Positions 52,959 to 61,904 of a DNA stretch of 64,000 nucleotides are shown here, in pieces. Each line of letters opens with the position of its first letter. The stretch's first letter is position 1. This DNA is from DASXAI01 sp963728985 (GTDB lineage Bacteria > Actinomycetota > Acidimicrobiia > Acidimicrobiales > Ilumatobacteraceae), in contig CAVSME010000009.1 in the NCBI GenBank assembly GCA_963728985.1, positions 124,001-188,000 on the forward strand, written 5' to 3'. The notes under the pieces were generated by a model. The model saw nothing but the letters and a program-made list of their open reading frames with translations, searched no databases and was not told the DNA's origin. The translations under genes and the position numbers were made by a program.

Positions 52959-53918
52959 ATGACCGACACGCAGCACGACCGCACCACCGTCAAGCAGCTC
53001 GCCGAGCGGTACCGGAACTGGGGCAAGTGGGGACCGGACGACCAGCTCGGCACGGTCAACTACATCTCGCCGGAGAAGATCATCGAAGCAGCGGGACTGG
53101 TCCGCAAGGGCAAGGTGTTCTCGCTGGCCCTGCCCCTCGACGGGAACGGGCCGATGACCGGCGCCTACGGCCGCGTCAATCCCATCCACGTGATGCTGCA
53201 GGACGGCGGCGACGTGGCGTCGGGTTCACAGGACCACTTCCCCGAACTGCGCTACACCGATGACGCCGTGTACCTGGTGCTGCAGTGCGCCACGCAGTGG
53301 GACGCCCTCGCCCACATCTACCACGAGGGCAAGATGTACAACGGCTACGGCACCGAGGCCGTGAACAGCCTGGGCGCCAACAAGAACAGCATCACCCAGG
53401 TGAAGGACAAGATGGTCAGCCGCGGTGTGCTGCTCGACATCGCCCACCTGAAGGGCAAGCGCTGGCTGGACGTGAGCGAGCCCATCGGCAAGGACGAGCT
53501 GGAGGCCGCCGCCGACGCGCAGGGCGTCGCCGTGGGTGAGGGCGACATCGTGCTCGTGCGCACCGGTCGCCTCGGCTTGGTGAAGGAGCGTGGCAGCTAC
53601 GGCGACGAGTACGCCGGTGGACCGGCGCCCGGCCTCGCCATCAGCGCGTCGGAGTTCCTGTGCGAGCGCAAGGTGGCCGCCGTGGCCACGGACACCTGGG
53701 GCATCGAGGTGCTGCCCAACGAGACGCCCGACGTGTTCCAGCCGTTGCACATCATCCTGCTCGTCAACGCCGGCATCCACATCGGTGAGATGTTCGACCT
53801 CGAGGAGCTGGCGGCCGACTGCGCCGCCGACGGCGTGTGGGAGTTCATGTTCGTGGCCCCGCCGCTGACGGTCACCGGCTCGGTCGGCTCGGCCATCAAC
53901 CCCCAAGCCATCAAGTAG
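52959..53918 (+). CDS. Cyclase family protein (kynurenine formamidase-like)
   Basis: A 319-residue metal-dependent hydrolase of the Cyclase family: GPDDQLGTVNYISPEKIIEA near the start, ATQWDALAHIYHEGKMYNGY with the metal His, RGVLLDIAHLKGKRWLDV, then GDIVLVRTGRLGL. It is eight bases downstream of the dehydrogenase, so probably the third gene of a catabolic operon. Confidence 0.88.
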   Translation: MTDTQHDRTTVKQLAERYRNWGKWGPDDQLGTVNYISPEKIIEAAGLVRKGKVFSLALPLDGNGPMTGAYGRVNPIHVMLQDGGDVASGSQDHFPELRYTDDAVYLVLQCATQWDALAHIYHEGKMYNGYGTEAVNSLGANKNSITQVKDKMVSRGVLLDIAHLKGKRWLDVSEPIGKDELEAAADAQGVAVGEGDIVLVRTGRLGLVKERGSYGDEYAGGPAPGLAISASEFLCERKVAAVATDTWGIEVLPNETPDVFQPLHIILLVNAGIHIGEMFDLEELAADCAADGVWEFMFVAPPLTVTGSVGSAINPQAIK

Positions 53919-53939
53919 GTCGAGGCCGCGCGCGGGCGG

Positions 53940-54368
53940 CTAGCCCGCTTGGTCGGCCTTGAGGAACCCCATGGCCCGGCCGGCCACGATGGTGTCGGCG
54001 TACTCCTCGAGGACGGCGATGCGCCCGTCTCGCACCTCGTACACCCAGCAGTACTGGTTGTCGTAGTCGAGGCCGGTCGCCTTGGCCGTGGCGGTGAGGC
54101 GCTGCTGCACGACAGCCACGTCGCCGTCGGCCACGATCCGACGGATCTCGAGGGCGAAGGGCTTCGAGAGGTCGAACATCTGGCGCACGATCTGGCCGCC
54201 GAGGGCGTCGACGATGGCCTCCGCGCCTTCGGTGCGCTCCACCGGAGCGGCGGCCGGCGGGATCCACACCGCGTCCGGGGCGAGCAGATCGAGCAGCCGG
54301 GGACGGTCGGCCTTCTGCAACGCGGCATAGAAGTCCTGGATCAACGTGCGGGTCTCTTCGGTGCTCAT
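53940..54368 (-). CDS. SnoaL-like protein (limonene-epoxide hydrolase/KSI fold)
   Basis: A 142-residue NTF2-fold protein: TRTLIQDFYAALQKADRPRL, LLAPDAVWIPPAAAPVERTE, CWVYEVRDGRIAVLEEYADT. This pattern fits the SnoaL ketosteroid-isomerase-like family. Start ATG 54368. Divergent from the nitroreductase by 45 bases. Confidence 0.82.
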   Translation of the reverse strand: MSTEETRTLIQDFYAALQKADRPRLLDLLAPDAVWIPPAAAPVERTEGAEAIVDALGGQIVRQMFDLSKPFALEIRRIVADGDVAVVQQRLTATAKATGLDYDNQYCWVYEVRDGRIAVLEEYADTIVAGRAMGFLKADQAG

Positions 54369-54413
54369 GGCCGCATGTTGCCAGGCCGCCCCAGCCACGT
54401 GCCACGCTCGCGC

Positions 54414-55082
54414 ATGGCCAGTCACGATCTCTACGACGTCATGAGCACCCTGCGAGCCGTCCGCCGCCTCCGGCCCGACCCCATCCCGGCCGACGTGCTC
54501 GACCGGGTCCTGCAAGCAGCGTGCTGGGCGCCCACCGGAGGGAACATGCAGCCGTGGCGGATCATCGTCGTGCGGGGCGAGGAGAACAAGCGGGCGCTGG
54601 CCGAGGTCTACGCACCGGAATGGAGGACCTACACGGAGTTCGGCCGGCGCCGGGCCGAGCGCCAGCAGCTCCCCGAGGCCGACCGGGCCAAGCTCGAACG
54701 GACGCTGGCGGCCGGCGACTACCTGGCCGAGCATCTCACCGAGGCACCGGCCATCCTCTTGTTCATCGCCGATCCGGCGATGATGGCCATCACCGACAAG
54801 AACCTCGACCGGATCTCCATGGTGGGCGGCGGCTCGGTCTACACCGCCGTCCAGAACACGATGCTGGCGTGCTGCGCCGAGGGACTGGGCTGCACGCTCA
54901 CCACGCTCCACTGCATCAGGGAGCCGGAGGTGAAGGCCGCCCTCGGCATCCCCGAGAGCTGGGCGACGCTGGCGATGGTGCCCATCGGCTACCCGATCGG
55001 GCGGGGCCACGGCCCCATCGCCCGCCGGCCGCCGGCCGAGCTCGTCTTCGACGACGCCTACGGCGTCCCGTGGTCCGGCTGA
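54414..55082 (+). CDS. Nitroreductase family protein
   Basis: A 222-residue FMN-dependent oxidoreductase: STLRAVRRLRPDPIPADVLD, the FMN loop QAACWAPTGGNMQPWRIIVV, VQNTMLACCAEGLGCTLTT and GYPIGRGHGPIARRP. It probably reduces nitro or quinone-like compounds. The start ATG 54414 fits the family start (DLYDVMSTLRAVR). Confidence 0.9.
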   Translation: MASHDLYDVMSTLRAVRRLRPDPIPADVLDRVLQAACWAPTGGNMQPWRIIVVRGEENKRALAEVYAPEWRTYTEFGRRRAERQQLPEADRAKLERTLAAGDYLAEHLTEAPAILLFIADPAMMAITDKNLDRISMVGGGSVYTAVQNTMLACCAEGLGCTLTTLHCIREPEVKAALGIPESWATLAMVPIGYPIGRGHGPIARRPPAELVFDDAYGVPWSG

Positions 55083-55089
55083 CGGCCGC

Positions 55090-55968
55090 TCACGCGGCCA
55101 GCGCGAGGATGCCGGCGTAGCGCTCCAGCTGCGTCGAGAACGTGCGCCGCGATACGGCGAACCCGAGCACGAGCCGGTCGACGCCGAGCTGCGCGCACGC
55201 CTGCGCGTAGTCGTTGAGACCGTCGCCGTCGCCGCCGTGGAAGAGGCCGGTCTGGACCACGAACCCGTCGCGGCTGCGCCCGTTGGCCGCCAGCAGCTCG
55301 TCGAGGGTCTCGATGGTGGCCCGCAACTGGTCCACGGTCAGGTTCCAGCCGAACCACCCGTCGCCCCAGCGCGCCGCCCGGCGCAGCGCGGGCGGCGTGT
55401 TGCCGCCGACGAGGACGGGGAGGTGGGGCTGCTGGACGGGCTTCGGCATGGCGATCACGTCGTCGAAGCTGCAGAACTCGCCGTGGTACGAACCCCGCCC
55501 GGCCGTCCACACCTCTTTCATCACCTGGATGTACTCGTCGCAACGATCGCCACGGCGCTCCCAGGGCACGCCCAGCGCGAGGTACTCCTCGCGCGACCAG
55601 CCCACGCCCACACCGAGCAGGAACCGGCCGGCGGAGATCTGGTCGAGGGTGGCCGACTCGCGCGCGGTGATGAGCGGGTTGCGCTCGCCGATCAACAGCA
55701 CTGACGTGCCGAGCTTCAGCTGTGTCGTCGCCACCGCGGCCACCGTGAGGGCCAGGAACGGATCGAACACACCCGGGTCCGAGCCGAGGTCGAGCACGCC
55801 CGACTCGTTGTAGGGATAGCGCGAGTCGTAGCGGTCGAAGAAGACCACGTGCTCGGGCACCCATAGGGACTCGAAGCCGAGCGACTCGGCCACCGTGGCG
55901 TACTCCTGGATGAACGCGGCATCTCGCGCTGGAGTGCCGCCGAAGGCGTCGGACAACCCGATGTGCAC
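55090..55968 (-). CDS. LLM-class F420-dependent oxidoreductase
   Basis: A 292-residue luciferase-like (beta/alpha)8 protein: FESLWVPEHVVFF near the N-terminus, TSVLLIGERNPLITARESAT, FLLGVGVGWSREEYLALGV and LPVLVGGNTPPALRRAARW are typical of the TIGR03619 actinobacterial group. AAGGAGA precedes GTG 55968; the upstream extension to 56004 lacks support. F420 use is inferred from the subgroup. Confidence 0.85.
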   Translation of the reverse strand: MHIGLSDAFGGTPARDAAFIQEYATVAESLGFESLWVPEHVVFFDRYDSRYPYNESGVLDLGSDPGVFDPFLALTVAAVATTQLKLGTSVLLIGERNPLITARESATLDQISAGRFLLGVGVGWSREEYLALGVPWERRGDRCDEYIQVMKEVWTAGRGSYHGEFCSFDDVIAMPKPVQQPHLPVLVGGNTPPALRRAARWGDGWFGWNLTVDQLRATIETLDELLAANGRSRDGFVVQTGLFHGGDGDGLNDYAQACAQLGVDRLVLGFAVSRRTFSTQLERYAGILALAA

Positions 55969-56017
55969 GGTTCGGTCTCCTTGCTCGGCCCTGGTCAACA
56001 GCATCTAAGGTGCGCCC

Positions 56018-56887
56018 GTGACGAGCTGGCAAGTTGGTCGGGCGACGATCACGCCCGTTGTCGAGGTCGAGACCAAGACCTCGCCGCGCTTCCTGTTCAA
56101 GGGCCTCGACAAGGCGGGTGTCACCGAGATCGCCCAGCGCGCCCCGTGGCTCGACGGGACGTTCGTGGATGGCGGTGGTTACCTGCTGCAACGCATCCAG
56201 TGCCTGGTGATCGACATCGACGGCACCCGCATCGCCGTCGACACCTGCGTCGGGAACGACAAGACAAGGGCCAACCCCGGCTGGGACCACCTCCAGCTCC
56301 CGTTCCTGGCCGATCTCGCCGCCGCCGGGTTCCCCGCCGAGTCGATCGACGCCGTCGTGTGCACGCACCTGCACGTCGATCACGTCGGCTGGAACACGAC
56401 GCTGGTCGACGGCCGCTGGGAGCCCACGTTCCCGAACGCCCGCTACATCTTCGCCACACCGGAGTTCGAGTACTGGCAGGCGACCTCCTATCCCGACGGC
56501 GACGACATCTTCGGCGACTCGGTGGCGCCCATCGTGGCGGCCGGGCGGGCCGACCTCGTGCCCATCGACCACCGAGTCGACGGCAGCATCCGGCTCGACC
56601 CCACGCCCGGACACACCCCCGGGCACGTCTCGGTCGTGGTCGAGTCCCAGGGCCAGCAGGCCGTCATCACCGGCGACATGATCCACACGCCGATCCAGAT
56701 CGCCGACGTCCGGCTCTCGTCCTCGTTCGACTACGACCCGGACGCCGCCGCCGACACCCGCGGCGCCTTCCTGAGCCGCTACGCCGACGGCGCGCTGGTG
56801 ATCGGAACGCACTGGGGCGGGCCGGGAGCCGGACGCCTCCGAGCCGACGACGGTCAGTGGCACGTGGAGGCCGCTCCGCCTGGTTGA
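56018..56887 (+). CDS. MBL-fold metallohydrolase
   Basis: A 289-residue metallo-beta-lactamase-fold hydrolase: metal motif VVCTHLHVDHVGWNTTL (HxHxDH), PTPGHTPGHVSVVVES and VITGDMIHTPIQIADV with the bridging Asp. The N-terminal GRATITPVVEVETKTSPRFL is characteristic of a subgroup near quorum-quenching lactonases and PqsE-like enzymes. Divergent from the LLM gene. The following 56888-57104 holds no gene I can support. Confidence 0.87.
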   Translation: MTSWQVGRATITPVVEVETKTSPRFLFKGLDKAGVTEIAQRAPWLDGTFVDGGGYLLQRIQCLVIDIDGTRIAVDTCVGNDKTRANPGWDHLQLPFLADLAAAGFPAESIDAVVCTHLHVDHVGWNTTLVDGRWEPTFPNARYIFATPEFEYWQATSYPDGDDIFGDSVAPIVAAGRADLVPIDHRVDGSIRLDPTPGHTPGHVSVVVESQGQQAVITGDMIHTPIQIADVRLSSSFDYDPDAAADTRGAFLSRYADGALVIGTHWGGPGAGRLRADDGQWHVEAAPPG

Positions 56888-57104
56888 CGGCAGCGACCGA
56901 CGTGGCAGACGCTGCGCGACTACTGGGACATGGACGGGTCGGAGGCGGCCGAGACATCAGCACTGGCCATGCCATCCTCCGCACCGGTGAGAACTCGTGG
57001 CTCCACCCGGCCGAGCTCGCCGGGAACCCGCACGGCGCCGCCCTCCCGGCCATGTTCGACCGGGGTCACCTGGCATCCATGCCCCCGCCCCTCCAGGGCA
57101 CGCG

Positions 57105-58199
57105 CTAGCGGCTCGGCTCCCCGACCCGGAGTCCGATGAGGGCCAGCGCGCCCGCTACCGCCGGCAGCACGCTGGCGAACAGCCGGTAGCTCAGCACCGC
57201 CGCCAGCGCCGCCGGCAGGGGCACGCCGTAGGCGTGGAGGATGAGCGGCGTCACCGTCTCCACGATCCCGACACCGGCGGGCAGCAGCGGGACCATCGAA
57301 GCCAGGATGCCGACGGTGTACGCCAGCAACAGCACATCGAGGCCGACCCGCGAACCGGCGGCGTGGACCGTGCAGTACAGGCAGAAGCCCTGCGCGATCC
57401 ACGCCGCCACGCACGTGCATAGGAGGATGCGCCGGTCCACGCCCCGGCCGGCGACCCGCATGGCCTCGGTGTGCCATTCCGCGCCGCGGGCGCGCCGCAC
57501 GTGCGCGGCAGGGCAGTCGCGCCAGTAGCGGATCCGCAGCAGCAACGCGGCGACCACTTCGGCCGACCGGCGGCGGGTGGAGAGCCAACTGGTCAGGGCG
57601 AGCAGACCGAGGGTGACCGCCGCGCCCACGATGGCGGGCGCCTGGTAGGGCACCGGCACGTGCGAGAGGGCGAGGGCAACGACGACATCGAGTGCCGCCA
57701 GTGCCAGCAGGCCCCGGACGCTGAACCACTGGGTGAACCCGAACAGCAGCAGGATGCGCCGGCGATCGACTCGGCGGCGGCGCAGCGCGGCGCCCGCCAT
57801 GGCGAAGCCTTCGAGCGGCGCCGCCGGCAGGACCGACCCGAGGCCGAACAGCACGAGGGCGGTGCGCACGGGGGCGGCCCGCCTCATGTCGGGCACGTCG
57901 CGCACCACCCAGCGGACGTGCAACGACAGGAACCCGTACGCCACGACCACGCTCAGCATGGCGACGGCCAGCCAACCGACATCCATGTCGCGGATCGCCG
58001 TCCACGTGCCGCCGAAGCCCCCGACGAGCGACGTCATGGCGATGACCACGCTGGCGGCGATGGCGAAGGTGACGAGCAGGCGCAGCAGCCGCCTGCGCCC
58101 CGACCTCAGCACTACCGCCTCGTCGGTCGCGGCCCCCGCCCGGGACGGCGCCGATCCTGGCAGCGTGCACGGCCGCTCCAGGCCCGTGCCGACTGTCAT
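57105..58199 (-). CDS. Flippase-like membrane protein (UPF0104/LPG synthase transmembrane family)
   Basis: A 364-residue protein with about eight hydrophobic segments. LFGLGSVLPAAPLEGFAMAG and the C-terminal LLPAGVGIVETVTPLILHAY are hallmarks of the lysylphosphatidylglycerol synthase transmembrane region (PF03706), which is thought to move lipids across the membrane. No soluble aminoacyltransferase domain. ATG 58199 is preferred to the longer frame to 58223. Confidence 0.8.
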   Translation of the reverse strand: MTVGTGLERPCTLPGSAPSRAGAATDEAVVLRSGRRRLLRLLVTFAIAASVVIAMTSLVGGFGGTWTAIRDMDVGWLAVAMLSVVVAYGFLSLHVRWVVRDVPDMRRAAPVRTALVLFGLGSVLPAAPLEGFAMAGAALRRRRVDRRRILLLFGFTQWFSVRGLLALAALDVVVALALSHVPVPYQAPAIVGAAVTLGLLALTSWLSTRRRSAEVVAALLLRIRYWRDCPAAHVRRARGAEWHTEAMRVAGRGVDRRILLCTCVAAWIAQGFCLYCTVHAAGSRVGLDVLLLAYTVGILASMVPLLPAGVGIVETVTPLILHAYGVPLPAALAAVLSYRLFASVLPAVAGALALIGLRVGEPSR

Positions 58200-58299
58200 C
58201 ACGTTCGACGGTACCCCTGTCAACTGCGGCGCAACCCTGCACCCCCAGGCGGGTAGCGCCGGCCTGGGCTTTTGCTAGGGCGAGCGCTACGGTCGCGCC

Positions 58300-59277
58300 G
58301 TGCCTACCATCGAGACCGCCACCGGACCCGTTGACAGCGCCTCGCTCGGGCGCGTGTTGATGCACGAGCACGTCTTCGTCATCTCTCCGGAGATGAAGGA
58401 CAACGTCCCCGAGGAGTGGGGTGACGACGACACCCGGATGAACGACGCGGTGAAGCGACTGCAGGAGCTCAAGGAGAGCGGGATCGACGCCATCCTCGAT
58501 CCGACGGCGCTCGGGCTCGGGCGCTACATCCCGCGAATCGGGACCATCGCGTCGCGGATCGACCTCAAGATCATCGTCGCCACCGGTCTCTACACGTTCA
58601 ACGACCTCCCCCACTACTGGTCGGCGCGGGTGCCGGGTAGCGGTCCCAACGGCAGCGATCCCATGGTGGATCTCTTCGTGCGCGACATCACCGAAGGCAT
58701 CGCCGGCACCGGCATCAAGGCCGGCGTGATCAAGTGCGCCACCGACCGCCCGGGCATCACCCCCGGCGTCGAGCGAGTGCTGCGGGCCTGCGCGCAGACG
58801 CACCGGGCCACGGGCGCGCCGATCACGACGCACACCGACGCCGCCTCCCGCCGCGGCCTCGAGCAGCAGGAGGTCTTCAAGTCCGAGGGCGTCGACCTCA
58901 CGAAGGTCGTGATCGGCCACAGTGGCGACACGGAGGATCTCGGCTACCTGGAAGAGCTGATCGACAACGGCAGCATCCTGGGGATGGACCGCTTCGGCAT
59001 CGACGGCCTGCTGCCCACGGAGAAGCGCGTTCGCGTGATCGCCGACCTGTGCGAGCGCGGCTACGCCGACCGCATGGTGCTCAGCCACGATGCATCGTGC
59101 TACCTCGACTGGATCCCCGGCGAGATCCCGCCGGCGTACATGCCGAACTGGCACTACCTGCACATCAGCCGCGACGTGATCCCGGCGCTGCGGGACGCCG
59201 GTGTCACCGAGGCCCAGATCGAGACCATGCTCGTCGACACGCCGCGGCGTTTCCTGGAGAACGCCGGCGCCTATTAG
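58300..59277 (+). CDS. Phosphotriesterase family metallohydrolase
   Basis: A 325-residue amidohydrolase-fold enzyme. Metal ligands are visible in VLMHEHVFV (HxH), IKCATD (Lys bridge), TTHTDA, IGHSGDTEDL and LSHDASC. The pattern fits PTE-like lactonases, so a lactone substrate is at least as likely as a phosphotriester. GTG start; stop three bases before the next ATG. Confidence 0.9.
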   Translation: MPTIETATGPVDSASLGRVLMHEHVFVISPEMKDNVPEEWGDDDTRMNDAVKRLQELKESGIDAILDPTALGLGRYIPRIGTIASRIDLKIIVATGLYTFNDLPHYWSARVPGSGPNGSDPMVDLFVRDITEGIAGTGIKAGVIKCATDRPGITPGVERVLRACAQTHRATGAPITTHTDAASRRGLEQQEVFKSEGVDLTKVVIGHSGDTEDLGYLEELIDNGSILGMDRFGIDGLLPTEKRVRVIADLCERGYADRMVLSHDASCYLDWIPGEIPPAYMPNWHYLHISRDVIPALRDAGVTEAQIETMLVDTPRRFLENAGAY

Positions 59278-59279
59278 TC

Positions 59280-60233
59280 ATGGCCACGAGTGGCGAGTCC
59301 AGGGACGGTGTCGCGCTCACCAACCTGGACCAGCCCCTGTTCGACGGGGCCGATGCCACCAAGCGCGAGCTGGTCGACTACCTCGACGGCGTGCGCGACC
59401 GCATCCTCCCTCAGCTGAAGGACCGCCCGCTCTCGGTGATCCGCGTCCACCGCGGCGAGGAAGCGTTCATGCAGAAGAACGTCCCGAAGTACGCGCCCGA
59501 GTGGTTGCGGACCGTGCCGTTCTGGGCGGAGACCTCCAAGCGGGAGGTCTCCTACGCGCTCTGCAACGACCGCCGCACGCTGCTGTGGTTCGCCAACCAG
59601 CGAGCCGTGGAGTACCACCCGACGCTGGTGCGGGCTGATCGGACCGACCACATCACCCATCTCGTCCTCGATCTCGACCCGCCCGAGGGCGGCGGCTTCA
59701 CGGCAGCGGTGCGCGCCGCCCACCTGGTACGCCAGGCGCTGGCCGACGTCGGGTTGGAAGGCGCAGTGAAGACCAGCGGGGCCAAGGGTGTCCACGTGTT
59801 CGTCCCTGTCGACGACCAGGCCTCCCTGGAGGAATCAGCCGCCGCCACTCGCGCCATCGCGGCGCGCGCCGAACGGCTCGATCCCGCCATCGCCACCACC
59901 GCGTTCATGAAGGAAGACCGGGGCGGCAAGGTCTTCGTCGACTCGACGCGCGTGGGCGGGGCCACGGTGGTCGCCGTCTACAGCCCCCGCGTCCGGCCGG
60001 GCGTACCCGTGTCCTACCCCGTCGGTTGGGACCACCTCGACGACGTCTCGCCTCGGGACTTCACCATCCACTCGGCCCTGTCCCAACTGGGCGACACCGA
60101 GCCGTGGACGGCGCAGATGCCGGCCCCGCAGCACCTCAGCGCCGAGCTCATCGAGGAAGGCCGCGCCATCCCCGTCGCGCGCGTGCAGGCCATGCACGAG
60201 GGCAAGCGCCGCGCTCGCGCCAAGCGGAGCTGA
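59280..60233 (+). CDS. LigD-type DNA primase-polymerase (PolDom)
   Basis: A 317-residue stand-alone archaeo-eukaryotic primase-type polymerase, the domain that fills gaps in bacterial end joining. Catalytic LVLDLDPPEGGGF (DxD), SGAKGVHVFVPV and the C-terminal DDVSPRDFTIHSAL are present. No ligase or nuclease domain is attached and no Ku gene is in the window. It begins three bases after the hydrolase stop. Confidence 0.88.
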   Translation: MATSGESRDGVALTNLDQPLFDGADATKRELVDYLDGVRDRILPQLKDRPLSVIRVHRGEEAFMQKNVPKYAPEWLRTVPFWAETSKREVSYALCNDRRTLLWFANQRAVEYHPTLVRADRTDHITHLVLDLDPPEGGGFTAAVRAAHLVRQALADVGLEGAVKTSGAKGVHVFVPVDDQASLEESAAATRAIAARAERLDPAIATTAFMKEDRGGKVFVDSTRVGGATVVAVYSPRVRPGVPVSYPVGWDHLDDVSPRDFTIHSALSQLGDTEPWTAQMPAPQHLSAELIEEGRAIPVARVQAMHEGKRRARAKRS

Positions 60234-60352
60234 TCGTCTCCACGCGCCGACGATGATCGACGCACCAGGCGCGCTCGTTTACGATGCGCGTCGACAACCG
60301 TTCGGAGCCGATCGCGACCCGCTGCGACCCGGACGGCGAAAGCGAGGCATCT

Positions 60353-60751
60353 GTGCTTGTGCTGGCCGACTACACGCTTGGGGACGCACTGCTGACGGTC
60401 CTGTGGATCTTCGGATTCGTCATCTTCTTCTGGCTCCTCATCGCCGTCTTCAGCGACATCTTCCGCAGCCACGATCTGTCCGGATGGGGAAAGGCGCTGT
60501 GGTCGATCCTCATCATCATCTTCCCCTTCATCGGGATCTTCGTGTACCTCATCGCGCGCGGCGGCAAGATGCACGAGCACGCGGTCGAGCAGCAGCAGGC
60601 CGCCAACGCCGCGTTCACGAGCTACGTGCAGCAGGCCGCGGGCAGCTCCGCCAGCGTGGCCGACGAGCTCCAGAAGCTGGCGACGTTGCGCGATCAGGGC
60701 GTGATCACGGCGGCGGAGTTCGAGACGCAAAAGGCCAAAGTTCTGGCCTGA
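60353..60751 (+). CDS. Membrane protein with PLDc_N-like helices and SHOCT domain
   Basis: A 132-residue protein: two membrane helices (VLWIFGFVIFFWLLIAVFSD; LWSILIIIFPFIGIFVYLIA), then a linker and a C-terminal SHOCT motif (LQKLATLRDQGVITAAEFET, then QKAKVLA). GTG 60353 was chosen because relatives begin with LADYTxGDAL; the frame is open to 60284. The end overlaps the convergent gene by 47 bases. Confidence 0.82.
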   Translation: MLVLADYTLGDALLTVLWIFGFVIFFWLLIAVFSDIFRSHDLSGWGKALWSILIIIFPFIGIFVYLIARGGKMHEHAVEQQQAANAAFTSYVQQAAGSSASVADELQKLATLRDQGVITAAEFETQKAKVLA

Positions 60752-61904
60752 CCACCAGCACGCCGGCCGCCGCCACGACGACGGCGAAGATCAGCGAGGC
60801 CCAGCCGAGTCCGAGCACGAGCAGGATCAGGAGCCCGAGCGCCACGGCGGCGATCGTGGCCAGGTCCCGGTGACGGCGGGCCCAGCCCGTGAGCGGGTCG
60901 CTGTAGCGCGCCACCACGCCCGTCACGACGGCGAGGATGGTGATGATCACGAGCGCCCGTACGAGGCTCGAGCGCAGCGAACTGGCGAGGGCATCGGCCA
61001 CCGCCCGGCCCCCGGGCGTGGCCGGTGCGCGGGCGACCCGGGCGGCGACCCGCCGCATCACCACGATCAACAGCACCGAGACGAACGTGATGGCCACGGC
61101 GAGGCGGAACAGCGCCTGCCGGCGCCGAACCGCTACGAAGATGGCGGCGGCACATGCCACCACGGCCAGGATGACCAGGAGGACGACCGCCCGCTTGGCC
61201 AAGACGAAGCCGCGCTGGGCCTGGTCGAGCAGATCGTCGCCCGACGCGACATCGGTCCGGTACACCACGATCTGGCCGAAGTCGTCGGGTAGCCGCCCAC
61301 CCAGCGCCGCCGCGATCGGGCCCGGCGTGCTCGTGTCGGTGGGGATGGTGATGCTGGATGGGATCAGGCCGCCCTCCTGGAGCTGGATGAGCGCCTGGCG
61401 GATGACCGGTAGGAGATCGAGCGTGACCGTGCCGTTCTCGATGGAGACGGCGTCCGAGCTCAGCAGGCCGTCCCCCTGGAGGATCTGCAACGCGCGACTG
61501 TGGGCCCGCTCGGCTGCCCCGATCAACAACCGCTGGCCGGCGTCCGATGACAAGACGGCGTTGACGCCTTCCTCGACCCGGCTGCGCACGGCCCCCTCCA
61601 GCACCCCGACGAACGGCTGGAGCGCGGCGGGAACGCGGTCGAGGACCCCGGAGGCGACCACCGCCGCTTGCACCTGGTCGGTGATGTAGGTCGACGCCGC
61701 CGAGATCACCTGCTCGTCGCTCACGACGTCGGTGACCGTGGCGCTGAAGCGGTCGTCGTTGAAGACCGTGCGGGATGCCCAGACGGCCACGCTGGCTATG
61801 CCCACGAGCAACGCCGCCAAGACGATGAGCACCCACGTGAAGACGCCGCGGACTCGGTGGCTCCGTTCCGCTGGTGTAGAGGGCTCGGTCTCGGTAGGTG
61901 TCAC
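60705..61904 (-). CDS. Multi-pass membrane protein, function unknown
   Basis: A 399-residue protein: an N-terminal helix (GVFTWVLIVLAALLVGIASV), an extracytoplasmic domain of about 200 residues (VFNDDRFSATVTDVVSDEQV), then about four or five helices near the C-terminus (RAVVLLVILAVVACAAAIFV and others). The layout is that of actinobacterial integral membrane proteins with an extracellular domain after the first helix. GTG 61904 overlaps the TGA of the LuxR gene (GTGA), fixing the start. Confidence 0.75.
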   Translation of the reverse strand: MTPTETEPSTPAERSHRVRGVFTWVLIVLAALLVGIASVAVWASRTVFNDDRFSATVTDVVSDEQVISAASTYITDQVQAAVVASGVLDRVPAALQPFVGVLEGAVRSRVEEGVNAVLSSDAGQRLLIGAAERAHSRALQILQGDGLLSSDAVSIENGTVTLDLLPVIRQALIQLQEGGLIPSSITIPTDTSTPGPIAAALGGRLPDDFGQIVVYRTDVASGDDLLDQAQRGFVLAKRAVVLLVILAVVACAAAIFVAVRRRQALFRLAVAITFVSVLLIVVMRRVAARVARAPATPGGRAVADALASSLRSSLVRALVIITILAVVTGVVARYSDPLTGWARRHRDLATIAAVALGLLILLVLGLGWASLIFAVVVAAAGVLVVRPELWPFASRTPPP

